A DNA stretch of 23,414 nt. Origin: an uncultured Helicobacteraceae bacterium (GTDB lineage Bacteria > Campylobacterota > Campylobacteria > Campylobacterales > UBA6016). The notes beneath the pieces were generated by a model. It was given only the letters and a program-made list of their open reading frames with translations. It did not search any database and had not been told where the DNA came from. Within the stretch, counting starts at the first letter, position 1. Every line of letters starts with the position of its first letter. Positions 15,297 to 22,135 of the stretch are shown one piece after another. The stretch lies in contig CALJKN010000036.1 of NCBI GenBank assembly GCA_937973585.1, forward strand, positions 1 to 23,414, written 5' to 3'. The position numbers were made by a program, and so were the translations under genes.

Positions 15297-16418
15297 ATGA
15301 TGAAAAACAGAAAAATAAAAATTTTGGTCGCTATCCGTTCGTTAGATGTCGGAGGGGCAGAAAAACAGGTATTGGAGTTTTGCAAGCATATAGACAAAGA
15401 GCGTTTTGATGTTTGTTTGGCGACGATGTACGGCGGAGTTATGGAGCCTACGGCCGAGGCGATAGATGGCCTATATTATGTCAATCTCGAAAAAAAAGGG
15501 AGATTTGATATTGTGGGTTTTTTGGGTTCATACGTTGGACTTCTCGGCAATTTTGAGCCGGATATCGTATATGCCCATATAGGGGAGATGAATCTTTTTT
15601 CATTAGCGGCAAAATATCTATCGTTTAAAAAATTCAAGCTCGTCTGGACTTTTCACTCCGCTTTTATAGATTACAAAGCATACGGAAAGTTTTTTGAGCT
15701 TTTGTTTTGGCTCCAAAAAAAACTCTCTCGCTATCCCGACAAAATAATCTGTGTCAGCCATTCCGCATACGATTTTCATAAAGAGGCCGGATATGATATG
15801 CGAAAAGGGGTTGTCGTATATAACGGGGTTGATACCGAGCATTTCATTCCGGCTCCGGCATTAAAAGAGGAGTTTAGAAACCGTTTTGGAATACCGCAAA
15901 GTGCTTTTGTGGTTGGGATGGCCGCCAGAATCGACAAAATGAAAGGGTACCCGCTTTTTGCCGCCGCTGCCGCAACACTCTTGCCAAAATACGAAAATCT
16001 CTTTTTTGTAGCCGCCGGAGAGGGGGATATGGGCATAAAAGATGATTGCAAGGCGATCCTTGCCGATGTATCGAATCGGTTTGTATGGTGCGGAAGATTG
16101 GATGACTTGAGAGAGTTTTATAACGGTATAGACCTCTTTTGCCTTCCTAGTTTGGGCGAGGCTTTCGGTCTTACGGTGGCTGAGGCGATGTCATGCGATA
16201 AGGCGGCGATAGTGAGCGATGCCGGAGATATGAAGCATATTGTTTTGTCCGAAGAGTTTGTATTTAAAGCTGGGGACAAAGACGAATTGGCAGACAAAAT
16301 AGAGTCTATGATTCTGCAAAGATTTGAACTGAATATTTTTAGAAAAAAGATAGTTTCAAATTTTGATTCGAGGCAAAGTGTTCAAAATATTGTATCGGAG
16401 CTGTTTTTTAATGACTAA
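15297..16418 (+). CDS. GT4-family glycosyltransferase
   Basis: A 373-residue retaining glycosyltransferase with a GT-B fold. The N-terminal domain opens with ILVAIRSLDVGGAEKQVLEF, whose GGAE loop is the family's acceptor-side signature. The C-terminal donor site contains the EX7E motif in GEAFGLTVAEAMSCDK. Two ATGs are adjacent at the start; the first (15297) follows the end of the leader element by about ten bases and no strong ribosome site is visible, so the leader may influence initiation. It overlaps the next GT4 gene by eight bases. It likely adds a hexose or amino sugar to a lipid-linked glycan on the cytoplasmic face. The donor is unknown. Confidence 0.9.
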   Translation: MMKNRKIKILVAIRSLDVGGAEKQVLEFCKHIDKERFDVCLATMYGGVMEPTAEAIDGLYYVNLEKKGRFDIVGFLGSYVGLLGNFEPDIVYAHIGEMNLFSLAAKYLSFKKFKLVWTFHSAFIDYKAYGKFFELLFWLQKKLSRYPDKIICVSHSAYDFHKEAGYDMRKGVVVYNGVDTEHFIPAPALKEEFRNRFGIPQSAFVVGMAARIDKMKGYPLFAAAAATLLPKYENLFFVAAGEGDMGIKDDCKAILADVSNRFVWCGRLDDLREFYNGIDLFCLPSLGEAFGLTVAEAMSCDKAAIVSDAGDMKHIVLSEEFVFKAGDKDELADKIESMILQRFELNIFRKKIVSNFDSRQSVQNIVSELFFND

Positions 16419-17553
16419 TTCGAAAAAAAAAGTTGCGATTTTTATCTACTCTCTTGGAGGCGGCGGAGCCGAAAAAGCGGCTCTCGGGCTATACGAGGGT
16501 TTAAAAGCCGATTACGAGATGTTTTTTGTAACGGTAAGTCCCGTGACCGCATATGATACAAAGGGGCTCAATGTAACAGTTTTGGGTGAGAATGACCATA
16601 AAACATCAAAACTAAAAAAGCTTTTTACGACGTTAAAACTGTTTGTCGCATTTATAAAATTTTGTCGTCAAAACAAAATAACGGCTGTTGTATCGTTTCT
16701 GAGTAGGCCAAATATCATAGCGGCCATGGCAAAACTTTTTTGCAAAAATCTAAACGTTATAGCGACGGAGCACTCTACGATTTCAAAATACTACGACGAT
16801 GGGTTTGCCTCGAAAGCGTTTTTGTTTTTCCTAAAAACAGCATATATGCTTGCCGATAAGGTTGTGGCCGTATCAAAAGGGATCAAGGACGATCTGGTTC
16901 AAAATATCGGGGTAAGTGACGAAAAGGTGGAGATTGTACATAATCCGTTAGATATAGATACGATCGCCTTAATGTCAAAAGAAAAACTGGAGAACAGAGG
17001 AGACGGTTTTGTGTTCGTCACGGCAGGAAGGCTTACGGAGAGCAAAAACTACCCGTTTTTGTTTGAGGCATTCAAGACGCTTCCGGACTTTTGTAGGCTT
17101 TGGATACTTGGTGACGGCGAACTAAAAAGTGAGCTTAGATTTTTAGCCGTAGAGAGCGGGATACATGAGAGGGTAAAATTTTTTGGATTTTGCCAAAATC
17201 CGTACAAATATTTTGCAGCCGCCGACTGTTTTGTATCGGCCTCAAAGCTTGAGGGGTTGCCGACCGTTTTATTGGAGGCAATGGCATGCGGCTTGCCGAT
17301 AGTGGCTACCGACTGTCATAGCGGCCCCAGAGAGATTCTGGGAGGGGATGACGAGATGCTTTTTAGCGGGATTGAAAAAGCAGAACACGGTATTTTGGTC
17401 TCACTGGACACCCCTATGTATCTCTCTTTGGGGATGCAAAAGATTATAGATGAAGACGTGACTCGTGAGAGATACAAAGAGTCGGCTAAAGACGGCCTAA
17501 AAGAGTTTTTGCCGGAAGTATCCATATTAAAGTATAGGAATTTAATAAATTGA
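16411..17553 (+). CDS. GT4-family glycosyltransferase (PglJ/PglA-like)
   Basis: A protein of about 380 residues with a GT-B fold. The N-terminus VAIFIYSLGGGGAEKAALGL and the donor-site segment LEGLPTVLLEAMACGLPIVA (EX7E) are clear. The region with NPYKYFAAADCFVSAS and SGPREIL resembles the Campylobacter PglA/PglJ/PglH transferases that extend the N-linked glycan with GalNAc. The ATG at 16411 is preferred to one at 16363, because the extra residues lie in the tail of the preceding gene and the conserved core then begins at residue 6. It overlaps the previous GT4 gene by 8 bases and ends inside the stem of a hairpin. The exact sugar is unknown. Confidence 0.9.
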   Translation: MTNSKKKVAIFIYSLGGGGAEKAALGLYEGLKADYEMFFVTVSPVTAYDTKGLNVTVLGENDHKTSKLKKLFTTLKLFVAFIKFCRQNKITAVVSFLSRPNIIAAMAKLFCKNLNVIATEHSTISKYYDDGFASKAFLFFLKTAYMLADKVVAVSKGIKDDLVQNIGVSDEKVEIVHNPLDIDTIALMSKEKLENRGDGFVFVTAGRLTESKNYPFLFEAFKTLPDFCRLWILGDGELKSELRFLAVESGIHERVKFFGFCQNPYKYFAAADCFVSASKLEGLPTVLLEAMACGLPIVATDCHSGPREILGGDDEMLFSGIEKAEHGILVSLDTPMYLSLGMQKIIDEDVTRERYKESAKDGLKEFLPEVSILKYRNLIN

Positions 17554-17579
17554 GACCTCTGATTAAATAGAGGCCTCAA
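17550..17579 (+). other. hairpin at the GT4 stop, leading into leader copy 2
   Basis: An 11-position inverted repeat (17550-17560 with 17569-17579) has one A-C mismatch and an eight-base loop, 17561-17568. It contains the stop codon of the GT4 gene. No U-tract follows on the plus strand, so it is not a standard terminator. Bases 17558-17566, in the 5' stem and loop, could instead pair over nine bases with 17649-17657, the tail of the leader element. The hairpin and that long-range stem would exclude one another. Confidence 0.6.
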
Positions 17580-17653
17580 AAAGAGCAACTAGTTGCGAGA
17601 GCCATCACGCTGAAGACCTAATTTTGGGCTTAGCTCAAAATTTGAGAATTAAT
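17578..17653 (+). promoter_or_regulatory. candidate structured leader element, copy 2
   Basis: This is copy 2 of the element at 15212-15286, about 2.37 kb downstream in direct orientation and 30 bases before galE. The palindrome GCAACTAGTTGC is at 17585-17596. The variable hairpin at 17620-17629/17633-17642 has ten continuous pairs (one G-U) and a TTA triloop. Compared with copy 1, the tip positions changed on both sides in ways that preserve pairing, while the flanking blocks stayed identical; one base is inserted near 17605. There is no U-tract after the hairpin. It could be a regulatory leader for galE, a processed small RNA, or a mobile repeat. Confidence 0.55.
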
Positions 17654-17683
17654 CAGATGGTTAAATTTTAATAAAGGTGGTTT

Positions 17684-18658
17684 ATGAAAGTTTTAGTAAC
17701 CGGTGGGGCTGGATATATCGGAAGTCATACGGTAAAACAGTTGGGCGAGAGCGGAAAATTTGATATTACGGTGCTTGATAATCTATCTACCGGTTTTAAA
17801 GATTCGGTACTATTCGGCAAACTTGTTGTAGGCGATTTGTCGGATTTTGGGTTTGTGGAGAATTTTTTGGCAACCGAAAAATTTGACGCAATAATTCATT
17901 TTGCAGCCAGTATCGTGGTTCCGGAATCTGTCACAAACCCACTAAAATACTATCTCAATAATACGGCGAACACATCAAACCTGATAAAAGCGGCCGTAAA
18001 TAGCGGTGTTAAATATTTTGTTTTCTCATCTACGGCAGCAGTTTACGGAGAGCCAAAAAGTGAGAGCGTAACCGAGGATAGTGAGACATTTCCTATTAAT
18101 CCTTACGGACACAGCAAGCTTATGAGCGAGCGGGTGATAAGGGATTCCGGCACAGCGCATAAAGGGTTTAAGTTTGTTATTTTGCGATATTTTAACGTTG
18201 CGGGGGCTTCTGCTGACGGTAGAATCGGGCAGAGATTCCCAAATGCTACCCACCTAATCAAGGTGGCCTCGGAGACTGCATGCGGCAAAAGAGATTTTAT
18301 ATCCGTATTCGGAACTGATTATCCGACAAAAGACGGTACGTGCATCAGGGATTATATCCATGTTGAGGATTTGGCATCTGCGCATCTGTCCGCCCTAGAG
18401 TATCTGGATAACGGCGGCGAAAGTGATATATTTAACTGCGGATACGGCAGGGGCTTTAGTGTAAAAGAGGTTATAGAAAACGTCAAAAAAGCGAGCGGTA
18501 TCGATTTTAAAGTGGTAGAGGGGGAGAGGAGGGCAGGAGACCCGTCATCTCTCATATCGGTAAACTCAAAAATATTAAAACATCTAAACTGGAAACCGAA
18601 ATACGATAATTTGGAGTTTATCTGCAAAAGCGCCTATGAGTGGGAGAAAAAATGTTAG
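17684..18658 (+). CDS. galE: UDP-glucose/UDP-GlcNAc 4-epimerase GalE
   Basis: A 324-residue short-chain dehydrogenase-type epimerase that interconverts UDP-glucose and UDP-galactose, or the N-acetyl forms. The NAD-binding GGAGYIGSHTVKQL is at the start. The active-site Ser is in FVFSSTAAVYGEP and the catalytic Tyr and Lys are in NPYGHSKLMSE. GTCIRDYIHVEDLASAH and FNCGYGRGFSV are GalE family segments. The ribosome site AAAGGTGG lies just before the ATG. It supplies a sugar nucleotide for the adjacent glycosyltransferases and is preceded by leader element copy 2. Whether it accepts N-acetylated substrates (as Campylobacter Gne does) cannot be told here. Its stop overlaps the converging cNMP-binding gene by four bases. 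Confidence 0.93.
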   Translation: MKVLVTGGAGYIGSHTVKQLGESGKFDITVLDNLSTGFKDSVLFGKLVVGDLSDFGFVENFLATEKFDAIIHFAASIVVPESVTNPLKYYLNNTANTSNLIKAAVNSGVKYFVFSSTAAVYGEPKSESVTEDSETFPINPYGHSKLMSERVIRDSGTAHKGFKFVILRYFNVAGASADGRIGQRFPNATHLIKVASETACGKRDFISVFGTDYPTKDGTCIRDYIHVEDLASAHLSALEYLDNGGESDIFNCGYGRGFSVKEVIENVKKASGIDFKVVEGERRAGDPSSLISVNSKILKHLNWKPKYDNLEFICKSAYEWEKKC

Positions 18659-19047
18659 CCCTGAGAAAAGGCGTTTTTGATCTCTTCGTTTAGCTCTCTT
18701 AGCCTCCTTGAGAGGCTTTTCATTATTCTAACAGCCACAAGAGGCTCCCATGCTATGATTCTCTCAAAGTTTTTCTCATTGATCGCAAATAGCAGTAGCG
18801 TATCGGCGGCCGTTATCGTAGCGCTTCTAGGGGAGCCGTCTATAAGGCTCATCTCGCCGAAAAAATCACCCGCATTTAGCTCCCCGACCGTTATATTGCC
18901 GATCTCCACATAGGCTTTTCCCTGTAAAATAATATACATTTCATCGCCTACGTCGCCCTCATATACAACCGATTCACCGGATCCAAACTTTTTTACCGAA
19001 CCGTATGCGGCAAGTTTTTTTGGGTCAAATCTTTTATCTTGTAACAC
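18655..19047 (-). CDS. stand-alone cyclic-nucleotide-binding domain protein
   Basis: A 130-residue protein consisting of one Crp-like cyclic-nucleotide-binding domain and a short C-terminal helix, with no DNA-binding or enzyme domain. The beta roll is evident (VVYEGDVGDEMYIILQGKAY). The phosphate-binding cassette GDFFGEMSLIDGSPRSATIT keeps the Glu and Arg that contact ribose and phosphate, so real binding of cAMP or cGMP is plausible. The start is GTG with AAGGGA six to seven bases upstream. It is divergent from the GAF/HD-GYP gene and convergent with galE. It may act as a small sensor or adaptor protein; the partner is unknown. Confidence 0.85.
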   Translation of the reverse strand: MLQDKRFDPKKLAAYGSVKKFGSGESVVYEGDVGDEMYIILQGKAYVEIGNITVGELNAGDFFGEMSLIDGSPRSATITAADTLLLFAINEKNFERIIAWEPLVAVRIMKSLSRRLRELNEEIKNAFSQG

Positions 19048-19093
19048 TCTGTATCCCTTTGTTTTGCTTTTGCCGTATTCTTTTCTTTAATAG

Positions 19094-19122
19094 TTGACGA
19101 TTTTAGCCTATAAAGATAAAAT
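19094..19122 (+). promoter_or_regulatory. sigma-70-type promoter for the HD-GYP operon
   Basis: TTGACG (19094-19099) and TAAAAT (19117-19122) are separated by exactly 17 bases, and each differs from consensus at one position. Transcription would start near 19129, giving a leader of about 18 bases before the small ORF at 19147. This is the best-formed promoter in the window. Confidence 0.6.
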
Positions 19123-19146
19123 TTTAATAAAAAACGAGAAAAACAA

Positions 19147-19218
19147 ATGTTAGATTATGTTTTAACTAATGAAGACGATATATTATATAGGATTATCGTA
19201 GTAAAGGGGTGCCTATGA
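19147..19218 (+). CDS. possible 23-codon leader ORF coupled to the HD-GYP gene
   Basis: ATG at 19147 opens a 23-codon frame (MLDYVLTNEDDILYRIIVVK, then GCL) whose stop overlaps the HD-GYP start as ATGA (19215-19218). It lies just downstream of a good promoter and has a weak purine site (GAG, eight bases before). The next in-frame stop upstream is at 19117-19119, so it is not the tail of a longer gene read from there. It could be a leader peptide that couples or tunes translation of the phosphodiesterase. It could also be chance, because the second half also contains A/T-rich -10-like sequence. Confidence 0.35.
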   Translation: MLDYVLTNEDDILYRIIVVKGCL

Positions 19219-20726
19219 GCCTTGTATTGCTGGATGCCGTCTATAAAATTACAGCCTCAAAAAGTTACCAAGAGATATTTGACAATCTATGTGAGTACCT
19301 AATCGGCTCCGATATCTGCAGAAGCGTTAAATTTTTGGTTTTTAGATCCAAAGGGGATGTGGCATATCCGGAAGGCAATGAGCATATAACCCAAGAGGAG
19401 CTAAAACAGCTCAGAGAGTTTGAGATGGAAAAAATAGACGAGTTGCAGAGTTGTTTTGTTTTTTTGGCAAATCTCGGTGTCTGTTTTGAGTCGCAAAAAA
19501 TTCATCTTTGCAGATTTAAAGTTTTGGAGCAAGGGGAGGAGGTTTTTGCATTTTTTGAGCCGGCTGAAAGTTTTGATGAGAAAGCTTTTTTGTATATTTT
19601 GAAAATTGCAAGCGCCCCCCTAAACTTTGTCTCCTCCCAAAATACCCTCGGTTCAATCCTAAAATATGCCGCTTTTGTAGCCGATCAAAGGGAGCCGGAG
19701 CAGATGCTTGTAACGTTGGCGGAGATGGCAAGGGAGTTTAGCGCCGCCGACAGAGCTACGATATGGATGAGCGATGAGGCAAATAGTACTCTGTGGACAA
19801 AAGTAGCGCACGGAATGGGGCCGATAACGATACCTAACTCCGCAGGCATAGTCGGTTTCGTGTATAAAAACGGAGAGATAGTCGTTTCCAACGACCCTTA
19901 TTCCGATTCTAGGTTTAATCAGGAGGTTGATAGAAAAACCGGATATAGGACAAAATCGATACTTGCGATTCCGATAAAAAACAGCGAAAACGAGATTATC
20001 GGTGCTTTGCAGACTATCAATAAGCTCGCTTCAAAAGATGATTTCAATGATGCAGACGTGGCAAAACTAAAGCTTGTGTCGTCATACATCGGCAATACGG
20101 TTGAGTTGGCGAATTTACACAAAGAGATAGAGGACACCCAAAAAGAGGTTATCTTTACGATGGGTGAGGCCGGCGAATTTCGTTCAAAGGAGACCGGAAA
20201 CCATGTAAAAAGGGTTGCCGAGTATTCGTATATACTGGCACAAGGATGCGGGCTTGACGATACTACATCAGATCTGCTCAGAATGGCATCACCGATGCAT
20301 GATATCGGCAAAGTTGCTATTGAAGATGCAATACTAAAAAAGCCCGGCAAGTTAACAGATGAAGAGTTTGAGATTATGAAGACCCATACGACGATGGGAT
20401 ACGAGATTTTGAGGCACTCAAAAAGAAGAATCATATCGGCGGCTGCTACCGTAGCCTACGAACATCATGAAAAATTTAACGGAAGGGGATATCCGAGGGG
20501 GCTAGCTGGAGAAGATATCCATATATTTGGTCGGATTACGGCATTGGCGGATGTGTTTGACGCATTGGGGAGTGATAGATGCTATAAAAAAGCATGGGAA
20601 CTCGAGAAGATTTTTGAGCTTTTTAATCGTGAAAAAGGGGAGCACTTTGATCCAAAAATAGTTGATACATTTTTCAAAAATCTTGATAGAATATTAGAGG
20701 TAAGAGACAGATTTAAAGATGTCTAA
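19215..20726 (+). CDS. GAF-HD-GYP cyclic-di-GMP phosphodiesterase
   Basis: A cytoplasmic protein of about 503 residues. Residues 1-140 form an unrecognised N-terminal region without membrane helices. Residues about 150-300 are a GAF domain with NDPYSDSRFNQEVDRKTGY and INKLASKDDFNDADV, a near-complete NKFDE motif (Asn269, Lys270, Phe277, Asp281; final Glu replaced by Val), as in cyclic-nucleotide-binding GAFs. Residues about 320-500 are an HD-GYP domain with the metal pair in MHDIGK (HD near 362-363), KKPGKLT, AYEHHEKF and NGRGYPRGL. It should hydrolyse c-di-GMP. The ATG at 19215 is chosen over an in-frame GTG at 19209, because AAGGGG sits at the right distance. It heads an operon with the barrel and FecR genes. 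Confidence 0.93.
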   Translation: MSLVLLDAVYKITASKSYQEIFDNLCEYLIGSDICRSVKFLVFRSKGDVAYPEGNEHITQEELKQLREFEMEKIDELQSCFVFLANLGVCFESQKIHLCRFKVLEQGEEVFAFFEPAESFDEKAFLYILKIASAPLNFVSSQNTLGSILKYAAFVADQREPEQMLVTLAEMAREFSAADRATIWMSDEANSTLWTKVAHGMGPITIPNSAGIVGFVYKNGEIVVSNDPYSDSRFNQEVDRKTGYRTKSILAIPIKNSENEIIGALQTINKLASKDDFNDADVAKLKLVSSYIGNTVELANLHKEIEDTQKEVIFTMGEAGEFRSKETGNHVKRVAEYSYILAQGCGLDDTTSDLLRMASPMHDIGKVAIEDAILKKPGKLTDEEFEIMKTHTTMGYEILRHSKRRIISAAATVAYEHHEKFNGRGYPRGLAGEDIHIFGRITALADVFDALGSDRCYKKAWELEKIFELFNREKGEHFDPKIVDTFFKNLDRILEVRDRFKDV

Positions 20727-20740
20727 ATAAGGGGGCAAAG

Positions 20741-22111
20741 ATGAGATTTTCAAAAATTATAGCGGCGGCTTTGGTTATAGGGTGCGGACACTCTATGTTG
20801 TATGCAGCCACTGATATTAAGACAACCAAAGAGGCTATAGCCACTCTTAAAAAATACGATGAAGCGGTAAATATTTTTAATAATAAAGATTATGAAGAGG
20901 CATATAAGAGATTCTTAAGACTTTTCGACGTTAGGCCTGATGATAGTAGGATAAATTTTTATCTTGGATTGTCGGCGTTTGAGACCAAAAGATACGACGA
21001 GGCATTAGCTGCTTTTGAGAGAGTTTTGATTGTTGAGCCGAACCATATCCGAAGCCGTCTTGAGATGGGTCGTGTATATTTTGAAGAAAAAGAGTTTGAT
21101 TCTGCCGAGACTGAATTTAGGACAGCCTTAGAATATGACCTGCCTGAGCAGGTAAAAAAGCAGATTCAGGTATATCTTTCAATGATTGAGGCAACAAAGA
21201 AAAAGCATTTTATAAACGGCTCTTTGGTTTTGGGTCTTGGATTGGATACGAATGTTAACAACGGGATTGGAAATAAAGACTTTACTCTTCCATCGGGTCT
21301 CACTCTTCCTGGAGATGACAAGAAAAAAGATATATCCGGCACGGCTGCGCTCTCATTAAATCATATTTATGATTTCGGAGAATCAGGCGGTTGGTATTGG
21401 CAAGACGGCGGCGCTGTATATACGCAACTATACAAAAAAGAGGCAGGGGCGAATGTTAGGTATTTGGCGTTGAATGCAGGCCCTGCATACAGGGGTGAAA
21501 AAACAGATTTTGCGATATATGCCACATATGATACGTTAAATTATGCCCAAAATCAATACATGTCAAGTCTTGGAGTTGCCCCTAAAGCAACTTATCGTTT
21601 GCCGAACAACTATGCAATCGATGGAGGGGTCAATCTTAAAAAGAAATACTATCCGTATGATAGGTGGAATAGGGCGTCACTGTACGAAGATGCTTCGTTG
21701 TCACTAAAAAAAGGGTATGCCGCAACAGGGGCGATAGCCTCTATAGGGATTACCCTCTCAAAAGAGTTTGAGACTTACAATGAAAACTCTATCGGCGTTG
21801 GGGCCGAAGGCAGAACCGATATTACAAATACTTCTAAAACTTTAAAGGTAGACTACTATAGACCTATAGCGGCGGGATTGGATGCTACATTCTCTGCCTC
21901 AATAAGACAGACATCATATCCGGAAACAGATGTAATGTTTGATTCGCCGAAAAAAGAACTCAATAAATCTTTTAATGCGGCGATTTATAAAACATGGTAC
22001 AAAAACTCAATCGTAGGCGCATCATACGGCTATAGTCAAAATGAGTCTAATTTTGACAACTTAAATTACAACAAGCATACGCTTGGAGTAAGTTATATTT
22101 ATAATTTCTAA
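20741..22111 (+). CDS. TPR-containing outer-membrane beta-barrel protein (Slam/DUF560-like)
   Basis: A 456-residue protein with a signal peptide (cleavage near MLYAA), then TPR-like helices over about residues 40-150 (for example DYEEAYKRFLRLFDVRPDDS and YDEALAAFERVLIVEPNHIR). A C-terminal beta-barrel covers about 163-456 and ends in YIYNF, a terminal aromatic signal. The barrel opens with LVLGLGLDTNVNNG, like DUF560 barrels. This architecture is that of the surface lipoprotein assembly modulators (Slam), which move surface proteins across the outer membrane. It starts 14 bases after the HD-GYP gene with AGGGGG as ribosome site and is followed after 24 bases by a FecR-domain protein. Slam identity is inferred from architecture; a TPR-bearing porin or exopolysaccharide exporter is the alternative. 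Confidence 0.7.
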   Translation: MRFSKIIAAALVIGCGHSMLYAATDIKTTKEAIATLKKYDEAVNIFNNKDYEEAYKRFLRLFDVRPDDSRINFYLGLSAFETKRYDEALAAFERVLIVEPNHIRSRLEMGRVYFEEKEFDSAETEFRTALEYDLPEQVKKQIQVYLSMIEATKKKHFINGSLVLGLGLDTNVNNGIGNKDFTLPSGLTLPGDDKKKDISGTAALSLNHIYDFGESGGWYWQDGGAVYTQLYKKEAGANVRYLALNAGPAYRGEKTDFAIYATYDTLNYAQNQYMSSLGVAPKATYRLPNNYAIDGGVNLKKKYYPYDRWNRASLYEDASLSLKKGYAATGAIASIGITLSKEFETYNENSIGVGAEGRTDITNTSKTLKVDYYRPIAAGLDATFSASIRQTSYPETDVMFDSPKKELNKSFNAAIYKTWYKNSIVGASYGYSQNESNFDNLNYNKHTLGVSYIYNF

Positions 22112-22135
22112 TCTATTTCAAAAAAGGAGCCAGCA

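Noticed and set aside
17550..17579. Intrinsic terminator after the GT4 gene
   Set aside because: The hairpin is good but is followed by AAAAG on the plus strand and not by a U-tract. On the minus strand there is no gene to terminate.
15212..17653. CRISPR-like repeats
   Set aside because: There are only two copies, 2.37 kb apart, with genes between them. No spacer-sized periodicity and no cas genes.
19179..19186. Promoter -10 (TATATTAT) just upstream of the HD-GYP gene
   Set aside because: It is possible, but it lies inside the small ORF and has no -35. The TTGACG/TAAAAT pair at 19094-19122 is better spaced.
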